Below, piece by piece: positions 33,392-40,422 of a stretch of DNA of 64,000 nucleotides. A model generated the notes under the pieces. The model saw only the letters and a list, made by a program, of their open reading frames with translations, searched no databases and was not told the DNA's origin. The translations under genes and the position numbers were made by a program. Source of the stretch: Niveispirillum sp. SYP-B3756. GTDB taxonomy: Bacteria > Pseudomonadota > Alphaproteobacteria > Azospirillales > Azospirillaceae. Position 1 is the first letter of the stretch. Each line of letters starts with the position of its first letter. The DNA lies in contig NZ_WIDQ01000013.1 of the NCBI RefSeq assembly GCF_009495745.1, forward strand, positions 1 through 64,000. Direction: 5' to 3'.

Positions 33392-34893
33392 AGAACATAG
33401 CGCTGGCCGCCCTGGCACTGGCGCTTGCCCTGGCCGGACCGGCGCTTGGGGCAGAGGTTCTGCGCATCGGCATCGGGCCGGAGCCGGAAACGCTGGACCC
33501 GCATCGCGGCCTGACCCTGGGGGCCGGGCGGGTCTTGCAGGAACTGTGCGAAGGGCTGCTGACCCGCGATGCGTCCGGCCATACGGTGCCGGGTGTGGCG
33601 GAACGCTGGGAGCGCAGCGCCGATGGGCTGGTCTGGACCTTCCATCTGCGCCAAGAGGCCCGCTGGTGGAATGGTGACCGGCTGGTCGCCGATGATTTCG
33701 TGCGCGGCTGGCGCCGGGCGGTGGACCCGGCCACCGCATCGGGCATCGCCGATCTGTTGGACGGCGTGGACAATGCCACCGCCATCCGCCAGGGCCGGCT
33801 GCCGCCGGAACAACTGGGCATCCAGGCGCTGGATGCCGACAGGGTGCAGGTACGGCTGGCCCGCCCGCTGGCCGATTTCGACATGGTGCTGGCCCACCGC
33901 ATCACCTTGCCGATACATGGGCCCACCCTGGCCAGGGCGGCGGACGGGTTTGCAGCCATGGACCAACTGGTCTGCAACGGGCCATACCGGCTGGCCGGGC
34001 ACCGGTTGCACAGCGCCTATCATTTGGTGCGCAACGATTTTTACCATCGTCCGGCCGCGATGGCAGCGGTGGAACTGGTGGTCAGCGACGGGCCGGAGAT
34101 GGAACTGAACCTGTTCCGCACCGGTGCCTTGCACGCCACCAGCACCCTGCCCGGTGCCATGGTCGGTTGGGCGCGCCAGGAGATGCCGGAAAACCTGCAT
34201 ATCCACCCCTGGACATTGCTGACCTATCTGCGCGCCAGCCCCAACGGCCCGGTATGGCAGGAAAACCCGGCCTTTCTGGAGGCGTTGGCGCTGGCGCTGG
34301 ACCGGGAGCAGTTGACCGCCCCCAGCCAAGGCCGTGCCGTCCCCGCCCTGGGGCTGGTACCGCCCGGCCTGTGGCGGGAGGAGGTGGCTGGTATGGTACA
34401 GGAAAGTGCCGCCAGCCGTCAGCAGGCTGCTCGTGCTGCCCTTGCCCGCGCCGGCTATGGCCCCAACCGGTCGCCGCCGAAGGTGGAAATCCTCCACGCG
34501 ACGACCGAACCGGTGCGGCAACGCGTGGTGGCGATTGCCGCGCAGTGGAAGCAGGTGCTGGGGGTGGAAACAGATCTGGTGGGGCAGGAGTCCCGCATTG
34601 TCGCCCAGCGTGATTCAAACGGCGATTTCAGCGGCTTCGTGCTGAATGCCTGGGTTTCCTATGCCCCTTCCTACGCCCTGGCCCCCTTCGTGCCGCCCGA
34701 CATGGCCATGCCGGCGGATGAGGCGGGGTTGCGTGCGCTGGAACGGAAAATCCTGGACAGCCACCGGATCATCCCAATCAGTTTCGGCAGTTCCCAGCGG
34801 CTGATTTCCCCCACCCTGCGTGGCTGGCGGGACAATGTCTACGACATCCACCCCGTCAGCCGCCTATCCCTGGCCAGGGATGGATCACGCTGA
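33388..34893 (+). CDS. Periplasmic peptide-type ABC substrate-binding protein (SBP_bac_5)
   Basis: A 501-residue OppA/DppA-family solute-binding protein. Residues 1-22 are a Sec signal (MKNIALAALALALALAGPALGA). VLRIGIGPEPETLDPHRGLT, then LTRDASGHTVPGVAERWERS and WTFHLRQEARWWNGD, are the standard family blocks. No permease or ATPase gene follows; the next gene is convergent. The protein is coupled to a STAND-type regulator, so it may act as a ligand sensor or serve a distant transporter. Confidence 0.85.
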   Translation: MKNIALAALALALALAGPALGAEVLRIGIGPEPETLDPHRGLTLGAGRVLQELCEGLLTRDASGHTVPGVAERWERSADGLVWTFHLRQEARWWNGDRLVADDFVRGWRRAVDPATASGIADLLDGVDNATAIRQGRLPPEQLGIQALDADRVQVRLARPLADFDMVLAHRITLPIHGPTLARAADGFAAMDQLVCNGPYRLAGHRLHSAYHLVRNDFYHRPAAMAAVELVVSDGPEMELNLFRTGALHATSTLPGAMVGWARQEMPENLHIHPWTLLTYLRASPNGPVWQENPAFLEALALALDREQLTAPSQGRAVPALGLVPPGLWREEVAGMVQESAASRQQAARAALARAGYGPNRSPPKVEILHATTEPVRQRVVAIAAQWKQVLGVETDLVGQESRIVAQRDSNGDFSGFVLNAWVSYAPSYALAPFVPPDMAMPADEAGLRALERKILDSHRIIPISFGSSQRLISPTLRGWRDNVYDIHPVSRLSLARDGSR

Positions 34894-34917
34894 CAGGGTG
34901 GGTTGCAGGCCCTGCGA

Positions 34918-36321
34918 TCACCAGACGAAGCTGCCCGCCGCGCGGGGCGGCAGTTGCGTCTTGAAGCGTTTGGTCCCATCGGAGATGACAAACCGGGCCG
35001 GCTTGTCCCCATGGTTGTAGGCGACCAGCACCCGGCTGCCGTCCGGGTTTTCAAAGGCGACACTTTCCACGTCACCCACCTCCGCCGTGGCGGCAATGCG
35101 CACGGCCCCCGGTTTCACGAAGCGGCTGGCATGGCCGAAGGCGTAATATTCCTGGTTGCGGGTGATGGCACCCGTCTGGCTGTTGATGGTGACGATACCC
35201 CGGCAGGTATCGCAGCCGCCGGCATAGGGCCGGTTCTTCTCATCCAGTGCCAGATTCCACATCAGCACGCCCCGCGCGCCATAGCGGGTGGAGCCGATGA
35301 TCAGCTTGCGCATCATCCAGGCGAAACTGTCGGCATAATCGGGCGCCCATTCCCCGCCGGAACATTCGGTCAGGAAGACCTCCTTCTCCGGTGCGGCTTG
35401 CTGCACGATGGCCTGGGCCGCCACCTGGCCATTATAGCAGTGCCAGGCCACGCCGCTGACATAGCTGTTCGCCTTGGCGTTGGCGAATACGGTCAGCGGC
35501 TGTTCCGGCTGGTCCCAATTATGATCCCAGTCCAGCAGCTTGGTCTTGATACCCTGCGCCGCCAGTTCCGGCCCCAGATGGTCAGCGAAGAAGCGTGCGC
35601 GGTCGACGGCCCGCCAGCGCATCCCCGGATAATCCTTCGGCTCAAAATCCGGTTCGTTCTGGATGGTCAGGTAATCGGTCGGCACGCCCTGGGAGGCGGC
35701 CTCTGTGATGTACCGGGCGAAGAAGCGGGCATAGACGGGGTACGCCTCATCCTTCAACTGCCCCTTGATCAGCGAACCGGTAGTTTTCATCCAGGCCGGC
35801 GCGCTCCAGGGGGAGGCGACGATTTTCAGGTCGCCATTGATGGACAGCGCCTGCCGTACCGTGGGGAAAACATGTTCGGCGGGCCGCTTCAGGGAGAAAT
35901 GCTGAAGGTCCGGGTCGGGGGCGCCGCCCGGCGCATCATCCAGGCTGTAATGATCCAGGGAGAAATCGGACGCGCCGATGGTCAGCCGTGTCAGGCTGAA
36001 CCCCAGCCCGCCCTCCTGCCGCCCGAACAGTTCCGCCAGCAGGGATTGGCGCTGGCTGTCCGTCAGTTTGGTGCGGATCAGCCAGGCCGAACTGTCGGTG
36101 ATGGCCGCCCCGAACCCCACCATGGTCTGGAAGCGTTGGACCGGATCGACGGCGATAACCGGCAGGCCGGTGGCGGCGCCGGGGTTAACCGGCGCCTGTT
36201 CGGTGAGGGAGAAGCGGCGGTCGCCGCTGGTGATCCAGGCCCGCATCGGCTCCGCTGCTGCTGCCAGTTGCGGCAGCGACAGCAGGGCCAGGGCGGCGGC
36301 GATGGCGATACGGGTTTTCAT
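34918..36321 (-). CDS. GH30 family glycosidase, secreted
   Basis: A 467-residue glycoside hydrolase family 30 enzyme (glucosylceramidase / beta-1,6-glucanase-like). It has a signal peptide of about 23 residues (MKTRIAIAAALALLSLPQLA). Family motifs include FQTMVGFGAAITDSSAW, LTRLTIGASDFSLDHYS and SPWSAPAWMKT. The acid/base is E223 (TIQNEPDF) and the nucleophile E319 (FLTECSGGEW). A C-terminal beta-sandwich follows (GSRVLVAYNHGDKPARF). It overlaps the GH3 stop by ATGA, so both act in one operon, probably on beta-glucans or glucosides in the periplasm. Confidence 0.9.
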   Translation of the reverse strand: MKTRIAIAAALALLSLPQLAAAAEPMRAWITSGDRRFSLTEQAPVNPGAATGLPVIAVDPVQRFQTMVGFGAAITDSSAWLIRTKLTDSQRQSLLAELFGRQEGGLGFSLTRLTIGASDFSLDHYSLDDAPGGAPDPDLQHFSLKRPAEHVFPTVRQALSINGDLKIVASPWSAPAWMKTTGSLIKGQLKDEAYPVYARFFARYITEAASQGVPTDYLTIQNEPDFEPKDYPGMRWRAVDRARFFADHLGPELAAQGIKTKLLDWDHNWDQPEQPLTVFANAKANSYVSGVAWHCYNGQVAAQAIVQQAAPEKEVFLTECSGGEWAPDYADSFAWMMRKLIIGSTRYGARGVLMWNLALDEKNRPYAGGCDTCRGIVTINSQTGAITRNQEYYAFGHASRFVKPGAVRIAATAEVGDVESVAFENPDGSRVLVAYNHGDKPARFVISDGTKRFKTQLPPRAAGSFVW

Positions 36322-38606
36322 GGCTTGCCCTTCCATGCATCCAGCTTGGCTTCCCCGGTCAGGGCCTTGTCGCCGGCATGGCCGCCGACATAAAGCCCAT
36401 AGCTGCCCTGGGGCAAGCGCCAGCCGCCGGCCTTGACATCATAATCGGCCAGCACGCGCGGATCGACTGTCAGGCTGACGCGGCGCGTCTCTCCGGGGGC
36501 AAGGTCCAGCTTCTTGAACCCGGCCAGCCGCAGCATGGGCCGGCGTTCACCGGCCTGCACATAAAGCTGCGGCGTATCGGCCCCGGCCACCTGTCCCTTG
36601 TTGGTGACATCGAAGCTGACGGTCAGGCGAACGCCTCCCTCCACCTTCAATTTGCCATATTGGAAGCTGGTATAGGACAGGCCGTAACCGAAGGGGAACA
36701 GCGGTTTCTGCCCCTTTTCAGCGTACCAGCGGTAACCCGCGGCAGCCCCTTCGACATAATCCACGGCAAAGGGTTTGATCCTCCCCACCTTCTGGCCATT
36801 GCGCCCGGCCTCATCCAGGGTGGCCTGTTCGGCAAAGCCGGGGGCGGACGGGCGGGGGGCCTGGCTTTCAGCGGCAGGGAAGGTCATGGGCAGGCGACCG
36901 GACGGGTTTACCTCCCCAAACAGGATGCGGGCAATGGCTTCCCCGCCGCGCTGGCCGGGATACCAGGCGGCCAGCACCGCCTTTACCTTGTCCAGCCAGG
37001 GCATCAGCACTGGGCCACCACTTTCCAGCACCACCACCGTTTTCGGGTTGGCCGCCGACACCGCCTCAATCAGCGCATCCTGCCCATCCGGCAGGGCGAT
37101 GGAGGGCGCATCCTGCGCCTCTGTCTGCCAGTGCCAGGCGAACAGCAGCACGGCATCGGCCCCGGCGGCTGCCTTGGCGGCGGCGGCCGGGTCTTTGCCA
37201 TCCACATAGGTGACATCCGCCCCCGGCAGCATCGCCTTCACAGCGGCCAGCGGGGAAGAGGCGTGCCAGGTGACGCGCACGAAGGAGGCCGCTTCCCCGC
37301 CATTCAGCGGGATTTCCACCGGCGCCCCGCCGACCGAGCGCACCTGCGATGAACCACCGCCCGACAGCACGCCGACATCGGCATGGGCCCCGATCAGCAC
37401 CACCTTGCGCGCCGATTTGGCCAGCGGCAGCAAGCCATCATTCTTCAGCAGCACGGAACCGCGTTCCGCCACCGCCTGGGCGATCTGGGCATGGGCGGGG
37501 TAGTCGATCTTCTGTTCGCTGGCGGGGATGGGGTTTTCCATCAGCCCGGTCTGGATCACGCCATAGAGTACGCGGCGTACCATATCATCCAGCCGGGCCG
37601 GCTTCACCTTGCCCTCGGCCACCGCCTTTTTCAGATCCTCGCCGAAGAAGATCTGTGTATCCAGTTCCTGGCCGGATTGCTGGTCCAGCCCGGCATTGGC
37701 CGCCTTCACCGTGCTGTGCACGGCACCCCAGTCGGACATGACAAAGCCGGGATAGGCCCAATCCTTCTTCAGCACCCGGTTCAGCAGGAAGTCATTCTCG
37801 CAGGCCCAATCACCATTCACCTTGTTGTAGGCGCACATGACAGAGGCCGGCTTGCCGCGTTCAATGGCGATCTGAAAGGCCAGCAGGTCGCTTTCCCTGA
37901 GATCGGCTTCACCGATGCGGGCATCCATGACATGGCGGCCGGTTTCCTGCGCATTCAGGGCGAAATGCTTGATGGTGGAGATGATGTTGTTGGATTGCAC
38001 GCCGCGAATGCTCTCCCCGGCCAGCACACCGCCCAGCAGCGGGTCTTCCCCCAGATATTCAAAATTGCGCCCGGCCCAGGGGTCGCGGGTCAAGTTCACG
38101 CCACCGGCCAGCAGCACGTTGAAGGTCTTGGCCCGTGCCTCCGCCCCGATCATGGCACCGGACTTAAAGGCCAGTTCCGGTTCAAACGTGGCGGCCAGCG
38201 ACAGGCCGGACGGCAGGGCGGTGGCCGTGTCGCCCTTGCGCTGTTCCACCTGATTGGCGACACCAAGGCTGGCATCGCTTTCCCGCAGAGTGGGGATGCC
38301 CAGACGCGGCACGCCCGGCACATAGCCGGCGGACGGGATCATGTCTGCCGGCGGGTTCTTGGTCTGCGGCGGGAACAGCCCGTGCAGATAGGTGATCTTC
38401 TCCTCCAGCGTCATCTGCCGCACCAGCGCATCGGCGCGTGCCCAGATCGGGTCATGGGCACGCGCGGCCAGCGGCGGGCTGTCAGCGGTGGGCTGGGGAT
38501 TGCTGGCTTGGGCGAAACCCGCCGGGCTGAAGGCCAGCAGGGCGGCGATGGCGGTCGTCAGGCAAAGCTGGCGCGCGACCAGCGATGGCTGGCGGTAACG
38601 GGGCAT
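36318..38606 (-). CDS. GH3 family beta-glucosidase, periplasmic
   Basis: A 762-residue GH3 enzyme releasing glucose or related sugars from beta-glycosides. Signal peptide about 1-32 (LTTAIAALLAFSPAGFAQA). The N-terminal TIM-barrel domain has MTLEEKITYLHG, NIISTIKHFALNAQETGRH and the nucleophile D292 (GFVMSDWGAV). The C-terminal alpha/beta domain (VLIGAHADVGVLSGGGSSQV) follows. A fibronectin III-like domain ends the protein (KAGGWRLPQGSYGLYVGGHA). It is encoded upstream of and overlapping the GH30 gene; a REP element separates it from the halogenase gene. Confidence 0.93.
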   Translation of the reverse strand: MPRYRQPSLVARQLCLTTAIAALLAFSPAGFAQASNPQPTADSPPLAARAHDPIWARADALVRQMTLEEKITYLHGLFPPQTKNPPADMIPSAGYVPGVPRLGIPTLRESDASLGVANQVEQRKGDTATALPSGLSLAATFEPELAFKSGAMIGAEARAKTFNVLLAGGVNLTRDPWAGRNFEYLGEDPLLGGVLAGESIRGVQSNNIISTIKHFALNAQETGRHVMDARIGEADLRESDLLAFQIAIERGKPASVMCAYNKVNGDWACENDFLLNRVLKKDWAYPGFVMSDWGAVHSTVKAANAGLDQQSGQELDTQIFFGEDLKKAVAEGKVKPARLDDMVRRVLYGVIQTGLMENPIPASEQKIDYPAHAQIAQAVAERGSVLLKNDGLLPLAKSARKVVLIGAHADVGVLSGGGSSQVRSVGGAPVEIPLNGGEAASFVRVTWHASSPLAAVKAMLPGADVTYVDGKDPAAAAKAAAGADAVLLFAWHWQTEAQDAPSIALPDGQDALIEAVSAANPKTVVVLESGGPVLMPWLDKVKAVLAAWYPGQRGGEAIARILFGEVNPSGRLPMTFPAAESQAPRPSAPGFAEQATLDEAGRNGQKVGRIKPFAVDYVEGAAAGYRWYAEKGQKPLFPFGYGLSYTSFQYGKLKVEGGVRLTVSFDVTNKGQVAGADTPQLYVQAGERRPMLRLAGFKKLDLAPGETRRVSLTVDPRVLADYDVKAGGWRLPQGSYGLYVGGHAGDKALTGEAKLDAWKGKP

Positions 38607-38724
38607 GGTTCTCTCCCTCGGGGTTTATGGGGTGCCCGCCGGGGCGGGGTGAAAAGGCGGTTGGGGATTGCTGGAGTGGTTTTATTTTTGGTGGGGGCAT
38701 GGGGCCTTCGCTTCCCGTCCCTTC

Positions 38725-38813
38725 CACCGTCACCCCGGCGAAGGCCGGGGTCCAGTATCGTAGAGCAAAGCGCCTGTGGCCCCTGGACCCCGGCCTTCGC
38801 CGGGGTGACGGTG
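38725..38813. repeat. REP-like palindrome (type 2) outside the prophage
   Basis: Perfect 31-bp arms (38725-38755 and 38783-38813) surround a 27-base spacer containing TCGTAGAGCAAAGCGC, almost the same spacer as in the prophage copies at 10510 and 13390. It lies in the 235-base gap between GH3 and halogenase genes, which otherwise holds nothing I recognise. Confidence 0.9.
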
Positions 38814-38841
38814 CAAACAAGTAATGATGGGGAGGAGAGTG

Positions 38842-40347
38842 TCACCCCACCCCGCAAATCCGTTCCAGATAGGCCGCATGGCCCGGCATCACGGCGACGC
38901 ATTTGCCGATGACGCCTGTGATATTGCTGAGATATTCCGCAATCTCCGCATCCTCCTGCACCCGCACCAGCGGGTCGGGGGAACGGGGGATGATGCCCTG
39001 GCCTAAGAAAACCTGAATCCAGCTTTCCTCGGCAAACAACTCCTCATCCTCACGGAAGATGCGGCCACAGGCGGCGAACAGGTCGATCTTGCGCTGCAGC
39101 GTTTCCGGTATGTCCATGTCCCGGCAATAGCGCCAGAACGGCGTGTCATCCCGCGCGGTCGCCTTGTAATGCAGGATGATGAAGTCGCGGATACGCTCAT
39201 ACTCAAAATCGCTCTGGCGGTTGAATTCCGCGATCACCGCCGGATCAAAACGGCCATCGGGCATCAACCGCACCAGCCGGATGGCGGCGGATTGGATCAG
39301 GTGCAGGCTGGTGCTTTCCAGCGGTTCCAGAAAACCACTGGCCAGCCCCACCGCCACGCAATTGCGGTTCCAGAGTTGCCGGCGCTTGCCGGTGGTGAAC
39401 TGTATCCGCAACGGGTCGGCCAGGGCCGGCCCATCCAGGTTGGACAACAGGATACGCTCGGCCTCCGCCTCTTCCATGAAGGGGCTGGCATAGACATGGC
39501 CGTTGCCGGTGCGGTGGCGCAGCGGGATACGCCATTGCCAGCCGGCCCCGTGTGCGGTGGCGCTTGTATAAGGCGTCATCTCCCCCGGCTGGCGGGCGCA
39601 GGGAACGGCCAGCGCCCGGTCACAGGGCAGCCAGTGGCGCCAATCCTCGTACCCGGTTTTCAGCGCCTGTTCGATGATCAGGCCCCGGAAACCGGAACAA
39701 TCGATGAAGAAATCGGCCGCCACTTCTCGCCCATCGGCCAGGGTGACCGATTGCACGAAACCATCCTCGGGCCGCAGATGCACCGCCCCGATGCGGCCTT
39801 CCAGCCGCTGCACGCCGGCCTTTTCCGCCATCTCCCGCAGATAACGGGCATAGAGCCCGGCATCGAAATGGAAGGCATGGGCGATGTGGGACAAGGGCGA
39901 ATCCGGCAAATCCGGCCGGGCCCGCATGAATTTGCCGGCCCGCGCGGCAGCCGTATTAATGGCCAGCCCGTCGAAATCCGGAGCCTTACCCTGGGCCTGC
40001 TGGTGCAGCCAGTAATGGTGGCAGCGCAGCCAGCCCAGATCCTGGCCGATGGGGCCGAAACCATGGATATAGCTGTCACCCTGCCGGTGCCAGTTTCGAA
40101 ACTCGATCCCCAGCTTGAAACTGCCCTGGGTGCGGCGCAGGAAATCATCCTCGTCCAGACCCAGCAGCTCATTAAACCGCTTGATGGCGGGGATGGTGGC
40201 CTCGCCCACGCCGATGGTGCCGATCTCATCGGATTCCACCAGCGTGATCTCATAAAGCCGTTTGAACAGGCGGGAGAACAGGGCGGCCACCATCCAGCCG
40301 GCCGACCCGCCCCCGACGATCAGGATTTTCTTGATCTGTTGCTGCAC
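38842..40347 (-). CDS. Flavin-dependent tryptophan halogenase family protein
   Basis: A 501-residue FADH2-dependent halogenase of the PrnA type. The flavin-binding GGGSAGW lies at residues 12-18, GVGEATIP at 47-54 and the catalytic lysine is K78 (GSFKLGIEF), one residue from PrnA K79. The WQWRIP motif and SGFLEPLESTSLHL (with the second key glutamate) are intact. The free-tryptophan halogenases act in natural-product pathways, but here the gene sits in a TonB receptor/glycosidase operon. Such homologs recur next to TonB receptors in alphaproteobacteria and have unknown substrates. Confidence 0.9.
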   Translation of the reverse strand: MQQQIKKILIVGGGSAGWMVAALFSRLFKRLYEITLVESDEIGTIGVGEATIPAIKRFNELLGLDEDDFLRRTQGSFKLGIEFRNWHRQGDSYIHGFGPIGQDLGWLRCHHYWLHQQAQGKAPDFDGLAINTAAARAGKFMRARPDLPDSPLSHIAHAFHFDAGLYARYLREMAEKAGVQRLEGRIGAVHLRPEDGFVQSVTLADGREVAADFFIDCSGFRGLIIEQALKTGYEDWRHWLPCDRALAVPCARQPGEMTPYTSATAHGAGWQWRIPLRHRTGNGHVYASPFMEEAEAERILLSNLDGPALADPLRIQFTTGKRRQLWNRNCVAVGLASGFLEPLESTSLHLIQSAAIRLVRLMPDGRFDPAVIAEFNRQSDFEYERIRDFIILHYKATARDDTPFWRYCRDMDIPETLQRKIDLFAACGRIFREDEELFAEESWIQVFLGQGIIPRSPDPLVRVQEDAEIAEYLSNITGVIGKCVAVMPGHAAYLERICGVG

Positions 40348-40378
40348 AGGGCAAACCTTCCAACTGCCAGAGGGAAGG

Positions 40379-40412
40379 GGGCCGGCATCCCCAATGCGCG
40401 GGATGCCGGCCC
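40379..40412 (-). other. Intercistronic hairpin between receptor and halogenase genes
   Basis: GGGCCGGCATCCC (40379-40391) pairs perfectly with GGGATGCCGGCCC (40400-40412). No T run follows on the transcribed strand. It probably stabilises the receptor mRNA or partly attenuates read-through into the halogenase gene. Confidence 0.6.
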
Positions 40413-40422
40413 GATGATGGGG

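Noticed and set aside
36378-38912. Long plus-strand frames opposite the GH3/GH30 genes
   Set aside because: Antisense shadows. The minus strand carries full enzymes with catalytic residues and signal peptides.
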